Shown piece by piece: positions 26,778 through 37,350 of a stretch of 64,000 bases of DNA. Made by a program: the position numbers and the translations under genes. The notes under the pieces were generated by a model. That model made no database searches. It was not told the origin of the DNA and saw only the letters and a list, made by a program, of their open reading frames with translations. The stretch lies in NCBI RefSeq assembly GCF_014284155.1, contig NZ_JACOFZ010000001.1, forward strand, positions 1,568,545 to 1,632,544, read 5' to 3'. Positions within the stretch are counted from its first letter, which is position 1; each line of letters starts with the position of its first letter. This stretch comes from Affinundibacterium nitidum. Its GTDB lineage: Bacteria > Pseudomonadota > Gammaproteobacteria > Burkholderiales > Burkholderiaceae_D.

Positions 26778-28955
26778 ATGCCGCGTATTCTCAAATACTT
26801 AATGATTGGCTTTGGCGTGATCATCGCCCTACTCGGCTTGATCGTTGTGTATCTCAGCTTTGCTTTTGACCCCAATCAATTTAAAACACAGATCATTCAA
26901 ACCGTAGAACAAAAGCAGCAAAGGCACTTAAGTATCAATGGCAATATAGGTTTGCGCTTTTTCCCAAAGCTTGGCGTCGAATTAGAAAATGTGGCTTTGT
27001 CTGAATTCCAAAGCACCAAGGAATTTGCCAGCCTTTCTAAAGTGCGTGTTTCGTTAGCTTTCTTACCGCTACTTCGTAAGCAAATCGTTATCGATAAAGT
27101 TGCCCTGCATGACCTCAAACTCCAATATGAGCGGGACACCGATGGCAAAAGCAATATTGACGATCTAATTGATAGCAAAAGATCAGAGGCGAAAGACACT
27201 CAGCAAGCCAATAGCGAAAACGTAAAGAATGCTGTGCAGTTCGAAGTGGAAGGTATAGAGATCAAGAATGCGCAAATTCGCATCAAAGATGAGAAGGCCA
27301 AAGTTCAAGGGCAAATCTCATCATTCAATCTAAACACCGGAAAACTCAGTAACCATAGTAATACACCGTTTAAGCTAGACACCCGCTTACAGCTCGAACA
27401 ACCGAAACTCGATGCGCAATTGCAAATGTCGAGCGAAATCCAACTCTCTCTCGCCGATGCCAATTACGCTTTGAAAGACTTCAAACTTGATTTACAAGCG
27501 CAGCTAGAGAAAGAGGTCGCGAAACTGAATATAAGTAGCCCATTACTTGGCAAGGATGCTGGGGCTTGGTTTACCGATGGCATCGACATACAAGCGTCAG
27601 TGAATGAGTCAAAAAATTCGAGCGATGTTAAGCTCAAAGCTAACACTGGCAAACTCATTGGGAAATCACCTCAACTGCGTTTCGAACAAGTTCAAGTCAA
27701 TCTGCAACAACAAAAGGGAAAAGCGACAAGCACGGTGAACCTCGTCTCAGCCATTTCGCTTGATACAGCGCAGTCTCTGTTCGAACTAAGAGGTCTCAAA
27801 ATCGATGCATTGATTAAAGACCCAAGCTTAGCGCAAAGTGAAATTCGTATTCCGCTTGAAGGCAATATACGTCTTTCGCTTGAACAAAAGAAACTCGATG
27901 CCCACCTGCGTAGCCAGTTTGATGAGAGCCGTATCGACACTTCAGTTAGCGTGAGTGACTTTACTCATCCGATGATTCAATTCAAATTGGCCGTCGATCA
28001 ATTGAACCTTGATCGATATCTGAAGAACGACACCAGCAAAGCGGCAAGCGATAGCGAACCAGAACAAAAACCCATTGATCTGAGTGTCCTCAATAAACTC
28101 AATGTGCAAGGTCAAATCGAACTCAGACGGCTACAGGCAAAGAACCTGCATTTCACTGAAATTGTTTTGCCATTGAAAATACAGGCAGGCGAGTTACAAG
28201 TGACGGATATGCGTGCACAACTCTACCAAGGCAGCATACAAGGCAAAATCAATGTTAGTAGCAATAACAAAATCAAAGTGTCGCAAAGCCTGAACAACAT
28301 CAACATCAATCCTCTGCTCAAAGATTTCATGCAAAAGGATATCCTCGAAGGACGAGGCAATCTCAGTCTGAACATCGACACCTATGGTAAATTTTCTAGT
28401 GACTTTAAGAAAAATATCAATGGCGTGGTCGCTGCCAAGCTCACTGATGGCGCAGTGAAAGGAATCAATTTAGCAAAATCCTTACGCGACTTCAAAGCGA
28501 AAATTTTGAACAAAAGCGATCAGCAGCAAGCGGCCAATAGCGCCGAAAAAACAGACTTCTCAGCACTCTCTGCCAGTATTGTTTTTAACGATGGCATAGG
28601 CAAGAGTGATGACCTCGACATGAAATCCCCGTTCTTACGGGTAGGCGGAATTGGCACAGTCAATCTACGAGAAAACAAGCTCGATTACACGGCCAGAGTG
28701 ATGGTGGTCAACACAGCAACCGGACAAGATGGCACAGACCTATCACAATTGAAAGATATCAGCATTCCAGTTCGCCTCAGCGGGCCCTTTGAACAACTTT
28801 CTTATCAAATACTGTTTGCTCAAATTGGCAGTGATGCTTTGAAAACGGCGTTCAAAGCAAAAGCAGCGCCTGTCTTAGAAGAGAAGAAGCAAGAGTTAAA
28901 GCAAAAGGTCAACGATCAGTTAAAGGATAAACTGAAAGGGCTACTCAATCGCTAA
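26778..28955 (+). CDS. AsmA-family inner-membrane protein
   Basis: AsmA-like protein (725 residues) with one N-terminal membrane anchor (about 7-30) and a long periplasmic part that ends in the conserved AsmA C-terminal region ([20 protein letters not shown], then [15 protein letters not shown] and [15 protein letters not shown]). The family forms bridge-like beta-groove proteins implicated in outer-membrane lipid transport and assembly. GGAGGT lies six bases upstream of the ATG. Its last codons overlap the end of the convergent mutT gene by four bases. Confidence 0.88.
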   Translation: MPRILKYLMIGFGVIIALLGLIVVYLSFAFDPNQFKTQIIQTVEQKQQRHLSINGNIGLRFFPKLGVELENVALSEFQSTKEFASLSKVRVSLAFLPLLRKQIVIDKVALHDLKLQYERDTDGKSNIDDLIDSKRSEAKDTQQANSENVKNAVQFEVEGIEIKNAQIRIKDEKAKVQGQISSFNLNTGKLSNHSNTPFKLDTRLQLEQPKLDAQLQMSSEIQLSLADANYALKDFKLDLQAQLEKEVAKLNISSPLLGKDAGAWFTDGIDIQASVNESKNSSDVKLKANTGKLIGKSPQLRFEQVQVNLQQQKGKATSTVNLVSAISLDTAQSLFELRGLKIDALIKDPSLAQSEIRIPLEGNIRLSLEQKKLDAHLRSQFDESRIDTSVSVSDFTHPMIQFKLAVDQLNLDRYLKNDTSKAASDSEPEQKPIDLSVLNKLNVQGQIELRRLQAKNLHFTEIVLPLKIQAGELQVTDMRAQLYQGSIQGKINVSSNNKIKVSQSLNNININPLLKDFMQKDILEGRGNLSLNIDTYGKFSSDFKKNINGVVAAKLTDGAVKGINLAKSLRDFKAKILNKSDQQQAANSAEKTDFSALSASIVFNDGIGKSDDLDMKSPFLRVGGIGTVNLRENKLDYTARVMVVNTATGQDGTDLSQLKDISIPVRLSGPFEQLSYQILFAQIGSDALKTAFKAKAAPVLEEKKQELKQKVNDQLKDKLKGLLNR

Positions 28956-29377
28956 ACCCCTAATGCATAACGCAGGGCGTTCAAGTCTTCGATTAAAGGA
29001 ATTGTCGCAGGTAACAAAGGTTGTACATCAACTTGTCCCTGCCAGGCAAAGGCTTGTCCTTCTAGACTTTGGGGTTCGCCTTGCCAGTTGCGAGAGATAT
29101 AGAAATGCAGTCGAACATGGGCATGTGGATAGACATGCTCCACTCCGCACCATGGCTCAGCACTCAGTATAGTGACGCCCAATTCTTCCATGAATTCCCG
29201 CTTTAAAGCATCAAGAATGTCTTCACCGCTCTCAACTTTACCGCCGGGAAATTCCCAATATCCAGCATAGGGTTTTCCTTCTGGCCTTTGCCCGAGCAGA
29301 ACATCACCGTTGGCCTTCATCAAAATACCAACAGCGACATCGATAGGCTTTACTGCTTGGGGGCGAACCGTATTCAT
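28952..29377 (-). CDS. mutT: MutT-type Nudix hydrolase (8-oxo-dGTP diphosphatase)
   Basis: Removes oxidised 8-oxo-dGTP from the nucleotide pool to prevent A-to-C transversions. The 141-residue protein has a full Nudix box, [14 protein letters not shown] then [10 protein letters not shown], preceded by the MutT-typical [16 protein letters not shown]. The downstream [13 protein letters not shown] also fits MutT. It is the last gene of the minus-strand group argJ, DUF815 ATPase, mutT, an order I associate with Burkholderiales. Confidence 0.9.
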   Translation of the reverse strand: MNTVRPQAVKPIDVAVGILMKANGDVLLGQRPEGKPYAGYWEFPGGKVESGEDILDALKREFMEELGVTILSAEPWCGVEHVYPHAHVRLHFYISRNWQGEPQSLEGQAFAWQGQVDVQPLLPATIPLIEDLNALRYALGV

Positions 29378-29416
29378 GGTTTAACTTGGTTTCTAAACTG
29401 AGTGAGGGGAACAAAA

Positions 29417-30280
29417 CTACGCAATGCGACCAGCATAGTCACGCGCAAACTGCCACGCGACGCGGCCCGAGCGTGAACCACGCTGCAATGCCCATTGCAA
29501 AGCTTCTGTGCGTGATGCGACGATAGATTGCTCGTCGCAACCAAAGCTACGCAGCCAATGAGCGACAATATCAAGGTAATCGTCTTGCTTGAAAGAGTAA
29601 AATGAAACCCACAAACCAAACCGTTCGGACAAGGAAATTTTTTCTTCCACGGTTTCACCTGGATGCAAGTCGCCATCATCACCGTGAACGTAGCCCGCAT
29701 TGTCTGACATTTTCTCTGGCAGTAAATGCCGACGATTCGAAGTTGCATAGATCAATACATTCGCAGAAGTACCTGCAATACTGCCATCGAGCGCCACCTT
29801 CAAGGCCTTATAGCCAGCTTCACCCTCTTCGAATGAAAGATCATCACAAAACAAAACGAACTTTTCTGGGCGATCCGCGACTAACTCGACAATATCTGGT
29901 AGGTCGGCCATATCGGCTTTGTCGACTTCGATCAAACGCAATCCTTGTCCAGCAAAATGCTGCAAGCAAGCCTTAATTAGGGATGACTTCCCCGTACCAC
30001 GGGCTCCGGTCAATAAGACATTATTGGCGGGCTTCCCATTCACAAATTGACGTGTATTTTGTTCGATTAAACGTTTCTGCTGATCGATATGTTGCAAATC
30101 GTCAAAGCGCAAACTCGCCGGTACCTTCACCGCTTGCAAATACGCTTGTGCACCACGCTTACGCCAGCGAAATGCTGTGCTTGCGGTCCAGTCTGGTGCT
30201 GGCATTGCGGCTGGTAGCAAGGATTCTAAGCGATCGAGTAGAAGCTCAGCGCGTTGCAAAAATTGGTCGAGGGCAGTCAT
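29417..30280 (-). CDS. DUF815 AAA-type ATPase
   Basis: ATP-binding protein of COG2607/DUF815, function not established. It shows Walker A TGARGTGKSSL and Walker B FVLFCDDLSF, with sensor-like YATSNRRHLLP, then the family's conserved KISLSERFGLWVSFYSF. About 287 residues from ATG 30280 (MTALDQF). An in-frame GTG at 30310 would add ten residues; neither has a good ribosome site. Lies between argJ and mutT on the same strand. Confidence 0.85.
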   Translation of the reverse strand: MTALDQFLQRAELLLDRLESLLPAAMPAPDWTASTAFRWRKRGAQAYLQAVKVPASLRFDDLQHIDQQKRLIEQNTRQFVNGKPANNVLLTGARGTGKSSLIKACLQHFAGQGLRLIEVDKADMADLPDIVELVADRPEKFVLFCDDLSFEEGEAGYKALKVALDGSIAGTSANVLIYATSNRRHLLPEKMSDNAGYVHGDDGDLHPGETVEEKISLSERFGLWVSFYSFKQDDYLDIVAHWLRSFGCDEQSIVASRTEALQWALQRGSRSGRVAWQFARDYAGRIA

Positions 30281-30346
30281 GGCGTTTAGAAAAAGAAAAG
30301 CGCCTGGCACTTTACAAAGTACCAGACGCGATCATCATAAGAAAAA

Positions 30347-31585
30347 TTAGGAGCGATAATCAGCGTTGATCGAAACGTAGTCGTGAGATAAGTCACATGT
30401 CCAGATAGTGGCCTTGGCAATGCCACGTGAAAGTTTGACCCGTATCGTGATCTCGCTTTGCTTCATCACACGCTGTCCATCTTCCTCACGATATTCTGGG
30501 TTGCGACCACCATTTTTTGCGACCAACACATCATCGAGATACAAATTCAGCTTACTGACATCAAGATCGGTCACACCTGCATAACCAATAGCTGCCAAGA
30601 TGCGACCCAAATTAGGATCAGACGCAAAGAATGCTGTCTTGACTAAAGGTGAATGCGCGATAGAGTACGCAATCTTACGGCATTCCTCTACGTCGCGACC
30701 TTCTTCCACTTCAATACTCATAAATTTCGTGGCGCCCTCACCATCCCGTACGATCATGTGCGCCAGCTTCTGAGACAAGCCAATCACTGCGGCCGCTAAA
30801 GCCGTGTATTCCGGGGAATCGATCTCATTGACTTCCAGATTCGATGCACCAGTCGCGATCAACATGAATGAATCATTGGTTGAGGTGTCGCCATCAATTG
30901 TGATGCTATTAAACGAATGATCTGCGGCTGTTTTCACCAAATGATCTAAGACCGGCTGCGACACTTTCGCGTCCAAGGCCAAAAATCCCAACATAGTCGC
31001 CATATTCGGCTTGATCATGCCTGCACCTTTACTAATGCCGGTCATGTTCACCCTTACACCATTGATCACCACAAAAGTCGATGCAGCTTTAGGTTGGGTA
31101 TCAGTGGTCATGATCGCTTCAGCGGCCTCTAACCAATTATTCTCACCCAAGCTCGCAATTGCTGCAGGCATACCCGCAACTAAACGATCCACTGGTAACT
31201 GTTCTAAAATCACGCCGGTAGAAAACGGCAAGATTTGTGAAGGTTCGCATTGCAAATACTCTGCTAAAGCAGCGCAAGTCGCATTCGCTGCTGCTAAGCC
31301 TGCATCACCTGTACCCGCATTAGCGTTGCCTGTATTGACGATCAGAGCACGAATTGGCCCTACTGCCATATGTGGGCTTTCTAGGTGAGCTTTACATACC
31401 TGCACTGGCGCAGCGCAAAACCGATTGGTGGTAAAAACACCAGCCACGGTTGCAGTGGGAGCTAACTTCATCACCAATACGTCTTTGCGATTTGCTTTAC
31501 GGATTCCCGCCTGCGCGTAACCGAGCTCAATGCCCTTGACAGGTTTTAGATCTGCAGCGACTGGGATAGGAGAATTAACTGCCAT
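30347..31585 (-). CDS. argJ: Bifunctional ornithine acetyltransferase / N-acetylglutamate synthase
   Basis: ArgJ transfers acetyl from N-acetylornithine to glutamate, closing the cyclic arginine pathway, and may also use acetyl-CoA. It is 412 residues, with [14 protein letters not shown] and the self-cleavage site [15 protein letters not shown], where the precursor splits before Thr197, the catalytic nucleophile of the beta chain. Family-normal length. AGGA is eight bases before the ATG. First gene of the argJ-DUF815-mutT group. Confidence 0.95.
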   Translation of the reverse strand: MAVNSPIPVAADLKPVKGIELGYAQAGIRKANRKDVLVMKLAPTATVAGVFTTNRFCAAPVQVCKAHLESPHMAVGPIRALIVNTGNANAGTGDAGLAAANATCAALAEYLQCEPSQILPFSTGVILEQLPVDRLVAGMPAAIASLGENNWLEAAEAIMTTDTQPKAASTFVVINGVRVNMTGISKGAGMIKPNMATMLGFLALDAKVSQPVLDHLVKTAADHSFNSITIDGDTSTNDSFMLIATGASNLEVNEIDSPEYTALAAAVIGLSQKLAHMIVRDGEGATKFMSIEVEEGRDVEECRKIAYSIAHSPLVKTAFFASDPNLGRILAAIGYAGVTDLDVSKLNLYLDDVLVAKNGGRNPEYREEDGQRVMKQSEITIRVKLSRGIAKATIWTCDLSHDYVSINADYRS

Positions 31586-31799
31586 GGTGCATGTCCTAGA
31601 ATGAAAATTAAGCCGTCATTGTAGGATATTTTTCCTCGGGTTTTGCAGAGGATCTGTTGTTTTCTAATAATTTAGAGGGGATTCTAGGTTTGACCGGGCG
31701 ACCCTGTACTCGATACATGAATATTTAGACATCACGGATACACACGAAAAGGGAATTGCACGCCCGTTTATTGCGAAAAAATTCTAAACGTTCGCATCA

Positions 31800-31832
31800 A
31801 GCACTGGGATCGACTACCGATTTGGCAGTGCT
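31800..31832 (-). repeat. Inverted repeat downstream of the CxxC hypothetical gene
   Basis: AGCACTG, 19-base loop, CAGTGCT, starting three bases after the stop of the gene that ends at 31836. On the minus strand a TTTTTT run comes only some 20 bases later, so a weak terminator is possible but not convincing. The rest of 31586-31799 shows nothing I can name. Confidence 0.35.
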
Positions 31833-31835
31833 AAA

Positions 31836-32387
31836 CTAAGCTTCGTTGCTGTCGACGAGCATTCTTTGTTTGAACTGTTCGGCCACGCGTCGTGCAATAA
31901 CATGGCTGTCGGCAAAAGAGGCGTAGACTTGTTCGGCCCATTCCCATACTAAATCGATATATTCCTCTTCATCGTGGCTAGCATCGACGTCGGTCACGGT
32001 GATCTTAGCGCGATGCGCCTCGTCTGGCTCTTGGATTTTCTCTTGGGGATGTTCGAGCTTGTAATCGTCCAGTACTTCGTTAAGCACTGTCGTTAAATCA
32101 TAATCCCAATCAATTTCATCGACCAAAATTAAGTGCAACCGCGTCAAATGGAAATGATTGTTCCAACGTGCATGAATCTGTGTGTGCTGAAGTGCATGGG
32201 CATCAACACACAAAAATATGGTCATGTGTTCAATGCCTTTTTCTTGACTAATTTTGTGCGTGATTTTGCCAGCGGTGGCAACGCATTCTGTGATGCCGTG
32301 CAAAGTATCGGAGCCACAAAGTTGGCACTGGCCGTCCTCGATAATCTCGAGATCATTCTTGGCCGCTTGCTCTAACCATTTCGGCAT
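31836..32387 (-). CDS. Hypothetical CxxC protein (183 aa)
   Basis: I do not recognise a family. The protein is soluble and acidic. It begins MPKWLEQAAKND and has CQLC at residues 21-24 and further Cys/His residues downstream (ITECVATAGK, LCVDAHALQHT), compatible with a metal site. A highly charged D/E region follows, with a helical C-terminus. The start is fixed by GGAGG six bases before ATG 32387; a longer frame to 32462 lacks such a site. It lies alone between argJ and the adenosyltransferase gene on the same strand. Confidence 0.6.
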   Translation of the reverse strand: MPKWLEQAAKNDLEIIEDGQCQLCGSDTLHGITECVATAGKITHKISQEKGIEHMTIFLCVDAHALQHTQIHARWNNHFHLTRLHLILVDEIDWDYDLTTVLNEVLDDYKLEHPQEKIQEPDEAHRAKITVTDVDASHDEEEYIDLVWEWAEQVYASFADSHVIARRVAEQFKQRMLVDSNEA

Positions 32388-32544
32388 GATGAACCTCCGT
32401 TTCACGCAAACAAAATGTAGTGAAGACTGCACGCTATCGCGACCGAGTGGAGTGATCGACACCGCAATCTTCTCTATCTGAACTTCATCATAAAACAGAC
32501 GTGAAAATTAAACTAGAGGCTGTTGCACAGAATTTTAAAAGCTT

Positions 32545-33096
32545 TTAACGTTGTCGCTCTTTTTCCCACAAAACATCACTACCACCTGCATGACGGTTCA
32601 GTACACGCGACAAGACGAATAATAAATCCGACAACCTGTTCATATATTGACGAGGTGCTTCATTGACATGTTCTGCCTTACCGACACTAACAATCGCACG
32701 CTCAGCTCGACGGCACACCGTACGGCACACATGCGCCATCGAAGCGGCGCGCGAGCCACCGGGCAAAATAAAGTCTTTAAGTGGTGGCAAATCGGCATTG
32801 TATTTCGCTAGCAAAGCATCAAGGCGTAATACTTGTGCTTCAGTGATCATGGTGTAGCCCGGAATGCACAACTCGCCGCCCATGTCGAAAAGATCATGCT
32901 GAATAGAAAACAATTCCTGTTTCATACCATCGGGAATATCTTCACAAATCAAGGCGCCGATATGAGAATTCAACTCGTCGACATCACCCATCGCGTGCAC
33001 ACGCAATGCGTCTTTGTCGATGCGACTACCGTCACCTAAGCCAGTGGTACCAGCGTCACCGGTGCGCGTAGCGATCTTTGAAAGTCTATTACCCAT
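32545..33096 (-). CDS. PduO-type ATP:cob(I)alamin adenosyltransferase
   Basis: Transfers the adenosyl group of ATP to Co(I) corrinoid to make adenosylcobalamin. The 183-residue protein has the N-terminal ATP-binding signature TRTGDAGTTGLGDGSR, then CRRAERAIV and YMNRLSDLLFVLSR, which form the active site in the PduO/MMAB trimer. I use ATG at 33096; the frame continues eight codons further up. No other cobalamin gene is in the window, so the role may be salvage for B12-dependent enzymes. Confidence 0.92.
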   Translation of the reverse strand: MGNRLSKIATRTGDAGTTGLGDGSRIDKDALRVHAMGDVDELNSHIGALICEDIPDGMKQELFSIQHDLFDMGGELCIPGYTMITEAQVLRLDALLAKYNADLPPLKDFILPGGSRAASMAHVCRTVCRRAERAIVSVGKAEHVNEAPRQYMNRLSDLLFVLSRVLNRHAGGSDVLWEKERQR

Positions 33097-33163
33097 AATA
33101 TCTCGTGAATATTTGAACAAAACCGAGAGGATACGCGATTTTCACGCGGCTTTCAGCTTCGCA

Positions 33164-34588
33164 TCAATTTTGAGGGAGCAACAAACTCACCAAGAGGCCA
33201 CCACCTTCGCGGTTACTTAGAGAAATTCGGCCGCCATGGGCCTCAATGATTTCACGCGCTAAAGCTAGGCCTAAGCCAGTTCCATTGCGTTTTGTTGAGT
33301 AAAACGGCACTAAAGCATTCGACATCACAGTGTCACTCATGCCAGGGCCACGGTCTCCCACTTCAATGCGCACACCCTCAATGGTGCGCTTCACTTCCAA
33401 ACTAATGCCTTCAGCTGGCGATCCAGACTCATGCGCATTTTTTAGCAAATTGAGTAATGCTTGCTCCATTTGTGCACGATCGCAACTGAGTGCTTGTTCC
33501 GGCAAACTACCCAGTAGTTGAAATGTCTGCTGCGCCCCCAAGCTCTGAACAAAAATTAGCCATGAAACTTGCTCAAGTCGCGGGCTCGGTAATTTTGCAA
33601 AGCGCGCATAGCCATGGATAAAACTTTCTAGATGTTGGGCGCGCTCTTCGATCGTACGCAATATTTCTGGCAGACGTTGGTATTGCTGTCGCTCCACTAG
33701 CGCTGCGGCAGAATTAGCCAAGGAGGCAACTGGCGCTAATGAATTATTTAACTCATGACTGATTACACGAATCACTTTTTTCCAAGTCTGCACTTCTTGC
33801 CTGCGCAACTCAACTGTCAAATGGCGAATCAATAGCAATTCATGTTCGCTACCGTTTAACACAAAGCTACGACGAGAAAGATGATAGATCTCGTCCTCAT
33901 CGTCGTGCTCAAAATGTTCAGAACTTTTATCGGCATGTACCGTGAACAAGCCATCACCACCATGATCTAAAGCTTCCTTGAGCGAACTGGATAGATGCTG
34001 CAACAATTCACTTAAGGTATAACCTTCTAGCTTGCGGCCACTGTTAAGTAATTGCCGCGCCGTAATATTGGCAAACACGATGTGTCCACGAGTACCAATT
34101 AAGAGCATCGCAACTGGTGTGTTCTGCAACATACTATCGAGCAAGAGCTCACGCTGAACCAAATCCAAACGCTGTTCACGCAGTACCTCGCCAAGCGCAT
34201 TATGGGCATCAACCAAATCGGCTAGTTCGTCTTGCCGCTTCCAATTCAGGCCTATAGAAAAATCTTTATCTTGATAGCTCAAGACCGTGCCACTCATTGC
34301 TCTAAACATCTCAAACACGGGTGACATTACATGCCGTATCGAGGCGTGGATCAAAGTTACCCCGACAAGGAAAGCTGCAAGCCAAATGTAACCACGCCAA
34401 TCCGGAAAAAAATCTAGTGCGTAGAAACTAGTGACAAAAACCACTACAAAAATCGCAGTTAGGCCAAGCAACAAACGCGTGATAATGGATATACGAAAAC
34501 CACGTACAGGTAGAGGCTGAGAACTGAGAGCTGTCTCAGTAGCATCTCGGGTCTGTTGATTCATGCGAGGGATATCTGGCGTATTCAT
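33164..34588 (-). CDS. Membrane sensor histidine kinase, NtrB/PAS type, partner of the sigma-54 regulator
   Basis: Sensor kinase likely to phosphorylate the NtrC-type regulator encoded just upstream. Two membrane segments (about 36-56 and 65-85) flank a very short external loop, so the signal is probably sensed in the membrane or through a partner. A PAS domain spans about 150-262. The dimerisation domain has VISHELNNSL with phospho-acceptor His278, followed by ATPase motifs NLLKNAHES, GDRGPGM and NGTGLGLAL. It is the last of six genes that begin with the ABC adaptor at 40694. An alternative start nine codons in (34564) is possible. Confidence 0.9.
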   Translation of the reverse strand: MNTPDIPRMNQQTRDATETALSSQPLPVRGFRISIITRLLLGLTAIFVVVFVTSFYALDFFPDWRGYIWLAAFLVGVTLIHASIRHVMSPVFEMFRAMSGTVLSYQDKDFSIGLNWKRQDELADLVDAHNALGEVLREQRLDLVQRELLLDSMLQNTPVAMLLIGTRGHIVFANITARQLLNSGRKLEGYTLSELLQHLSSSLKEALDHGGDGLFTVHADKSSEHFEHDDEDEIYHLSRRSFVLNGSEHELLLIRHLTVELRRQEVQTWKKVIRVISHELNNSLAPVASLANSAAALVERQQYQRLPEILRTIEERAQHLESFIHGYARFAKLPSPRLEQVSWLIFVQSLGAQQTFQLLGSLPEQALSCDRAQMEQALLNLLKNAHESGSPAEGISLEVKRTIEGVRIEVGDRGPGMSDTVMSNALVPFYSTKRNGTGLGLALAREIIEAHGGRISLSNREGGGLLVSLLLPQN

Positions 34589-34651
34589 GCAAAGATCTTA
34601 GCGGAGTTTGCCGTCGATTGCACAAAATTTCTCCAATATTTAAACGTGCTC

Positions 34652-35989
34652 CTAACGCGCAATACCTAAACGATCCATGCGTCGATATAGTGCTTGACGA
34701 CTAAGACCAAGCTCAACCGCCGCCTGTGCGATCACACCCTTTGCGCGAACTAATGCTTGCTCAATAGCATCTCGATCCGGCTCCATTTCATTAACAATAG
34801 ATGCGCTCGCAGAAACCTGTGGCAAGCCTAAATCACTAGGTTGTATTAGTTCCGAAGCAGATAATAGACATGCTCTTTGCATCACATTCTTGAGCTCGCG
34901 TACATTGCCTGGCCATGTATGTGCTAACAAGCTCGCTTCTGCCATTGTGCTAAGACGCTTACCCGATTCCAGCATGGCATGAGCGATGGGCAAAATATCA
35001 TCGTTACGCTCAGCGAGTGGTGGCAAGCTCAACTGAATCACATTTAAACGATAAAACAAGTCTTCACGAAAACTTCCGGTTTTGATCATTGCTGGTAAAT
35101 CAGCATTAGTCGCACTAATAACTCGCACTTTCACCTGGCGCTCTTTGTTCGAGCCCAAACGTTCGAATCGCCCCGTCTCCAATACGCGTAACAGCTTTAT
35201 TTGCCCAGCCAAAGGAAGATTGCCGATCTCATCGAGGAATAGAGTCCCGCCATCAGCAGCTTCAAATTTACCTTCACGGGCTTTGGTTGCGCCTGTATAA
35301 GCACCAGCCTCTGCTCCAAACAATTCCGCTTCAATTAATTCTGCAGGAATGGCGCCACAATTCAAAACAACGAAGGGACCATTCTTCACTTTTGAATTGG
35401 CTTGAATGATTTCAGCAATACGTTCCTTGCCTGCGCCATTCGGCCCCGTAATTAGGACCGATACATCTGACTTGGCAACCTGACACGCCATGCGCAATAC
35501 ACTCTCAGTTGCAGCATCTGCCCACACATAATTCCGTAAATCATATGTGGTCTCTAGCTCACGTTTATGCTTGCGCTCTTTCTGTAGTTTATGTTGCAAA
35601 CTCCGATTACTTTGTCCGAGCTCGATTAGATTCTTTACCGTAGCGACGAGCTTTTGATCATTCCATGGCTTGGCTAAATAGTCAGCGGCGCCTGCTTTGA
35701 TCAAATCGACTGCAGCATCAAGGTGCGTCCAAGCAGTCAACAAAATCACTGGCAAGTCAGGATATGAAGCTCGAATTTGCTTAAATAACGCAATCCCTTC
35801 TTCACCCGATGTCGTGTCCTGCGTAAAATTCATGTCCTGAATTACCAGATCCACCACTTGCTGCTGCAAGATGGCCAATCCTTGCTCAGGCGACTGTGCT
35901 TGCACGCTTTGAATATCGTGCAAAGAAAGCAGTACGTCGAGTGCAATCGCGATCGAAGGGTTGTCGTCAATAATCAAGACTGTAGGCAT
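34652..35989 (-). CDS. Sigma-54-dependent NtrC-type response regulator
   Basis: Activator that opens sigma-54 promoters with ATP hydrolysis. Receiver domain at 1-120 with phospho-acceptor Asp52 and Lys107; AAA+ domain with Walker A GPNGAGKE (182-189, usual form GESGTGKE) and sigma-54 contact loop GAYTGA (229-234, Phe to Tyr variant of GAFTGA); Walker B GGTLFLDEIG; C-terminal Fis-type helix-turn-helix (ELGLSRQALYRRMDRLGI). Fifth gene of the operon, with the kinase next. An operon-promoter match to sigma-54 consensus indicates autoactivation. Confidence 0.93.
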   Translation of the reverse strand: MPTVLIIDDNPSIAIALDVLLSLHDIQSVQAQSPEQGLAILQQQVVDLVIQDMNFTQDTTSGEEGIALFKQIRASYPDLPVILLTAWTHLDAAVDLIKAGAADYLAKPWNDQKLVATVKNLIELGQSNRSLQHKLQKERKHKRELETTYDLRNYVWADAATESVLRMACQVAKSDVSVLITGPNGAGKERIAEIIQANSKVKNGPFVVLNCGAIPAELIEAELFGAEAGAYTGATKAREGKFEAADGGTLFLDEIGNLPLAGQIKLLRVLETGRFERLGSNKERQVKVRVISATNADLPAMIKTGSFREDLFYRLNVIQLSLPPLAERNDDILPIAHAMLESGKRLSTMAEASLLAHTWPGNVRELKNVMQRACLLSASELIQPSDLGLPQVSASASIVNEMEPDRDAIEQALVRAKGVIAQAAVELGLSRQALYRRMDRLGIAR

Positions 35990-36085
35990 GATGAATCAAT
36001 CAAATGCAAAACGGGAATTGTAAACTTAGCTGCGTGTCGAATACGCCGAAGTGTAACGTATCCGACCTCCGCCTGGAATCAAACT

Positions 36086-37339
36086 TTAGGTGACGCCACG
36101 CGTCGCAGTTGAGGGAGAAATACTCGCTGCCCGCCAAGCTGGCGCATAAACAGCAATGCCTCCCAGCAACCAAAATACCGCTGGTGCAATAAGCAAGTAT
36201 TTTACTGGCAAGGCAGTGAGTTCAAATTGACTCACCAAAAATTGATTCAATCCCAACGCCAACAGGGTACCAAAGAAAATTCCTATCGTGGTAATAAGCC
36301 AATTTTCGACCAAAAAATAAGACAGAATATCACTGCGTTTCGCGCCTAGCGCACGACGCACGCCAATTTGTTTTTGTCGTTGAGCCACCCATAGAGAACT
36401 CATACCGACAATTCCTGAAGCGGTCACCAAAACTAACAAAGCACTCACCGTCAGTAACATCCAAGCCAGGCCTTTTTCACTGCGATAACGCTCGTAACGG
36501 AACTCTTCCATGGAACGACTGTGAACATTGACTGGCGACGGAGACGCTTTGCGGATCGCTTCCTCTACTTCTTTCATGACACGATCTCGCTGTCCAACTT
36601 CTGTACGAACGGCATAACCAAAAAATGGTTCATTGGTAAGCCGAATAGGAATTAACACAGAATATTCGCCCTCAAGGTCGGTCGGCGCACCAGAAGTTTG
36701 CAAACGTTCGACTACACCTACAATTCGCATACCGATGGCACCATCCCCTGTACCTTGATAAAATTCTTTACCGACGAAACTACTCGCACCAGGGAAGAGT
36801 TTTTCCGCCATCGCTTTCGATACGATCGCCACTTTCGGAAACTCTCTAGAGGCACTTGCATCAAGTTCCAAATAGTCTGTCGACTTAAAATCACTGCCCT
36901 CGATCAATCGCAGCCCCCAAGTTTCAACCAAGGAATCCGGAGACAAATAGATTGCCGCTGTCGCCGTCGTATTGGTTTGTTCACGACTCGCCGCCATACC
37001 AGAATTACTACCCGAGCGAGACACTGGGAATGAGTTCACGCGAGCCACTGATTTCACACCTGGTACAGCACGAATCGTCGCTGCCTCTTGTTTTTGCAGA
37101 GCGATTTGATCTTCATGCCCGCCCATTTTTTGATTACTAATATTGAGTCGAAAGCTGATCGACTCATCGTCTAAACCACTCGGGCGGCTCGCCGAGTCAA
37201 GTCGCAACTGAACTACGTACAGTGCATTGACTAACATCGCCAGGCTCAATGCCACCTGGATTGCCACCAAAAGTGGGCCTGTTTTATTTCGAAGCAGAGC
37301 CGATAAAATCGGGCGCATTTCTGAGAAAAATTTCATCAC
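36086..37339 (-). CDS. MacB/FtsX-type ABC permease (second of pair)
   Basis: Inner-membrane permease of a MacB-like exporter, 417 residues. One N-terminal membrane helix, a periplasmic MacB_PCD-like domain (about 45-270), and three C-terminal helices of the FtsX domain, including the conserved cytoplasmic signature RQKQIGVRRALGAKRSDIL that contacts the ATPase. It starts 11 bases after the other permease gene. Since both permeases are different (about 420-440 residues each), the complex is probably a heterodimer, unlike the homodimeric MacB where permease and ATPase are fused. Confidence 0.87.
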   Translation of the reverse strand: MMKFFSEMRPILSALLRNKTGPLLVAIQVALSLAMLVNALYVVQLRLDSASRPSGLDDESISFRLNISNQKMGGHEDQIALQKQEAATIRAVPGVKSVARVNSFPVSRSGSNSGMAASREQTNTTATAAIYLSPDSLVETWGLRLIEGSDFKSTDYLELDASASREFPKVAIVSKAMAEKLFPGASSFVGKEFYQGTGDGAIGMRIVGVVERLQTSGAPTDLEGEYSVLIPIRLTNEPFFGYAVRTEVGQRDRVMKEVEEAIRKASPSPVNVHSRSMEEFRYERYRSEKGLAWMLLTVSALLVLVTASGIVGMSSLWVAQRQKQIGVRRALGAKRSDILSYFLVENWLITTIGIFFGTLLALGLNQFLVSQFELTALPVKYLLIAPAVFWLLGGIAVYAPAWRAASISPSTATRGVT

Positions 37340-37350
37340 TATTCCTTCGC

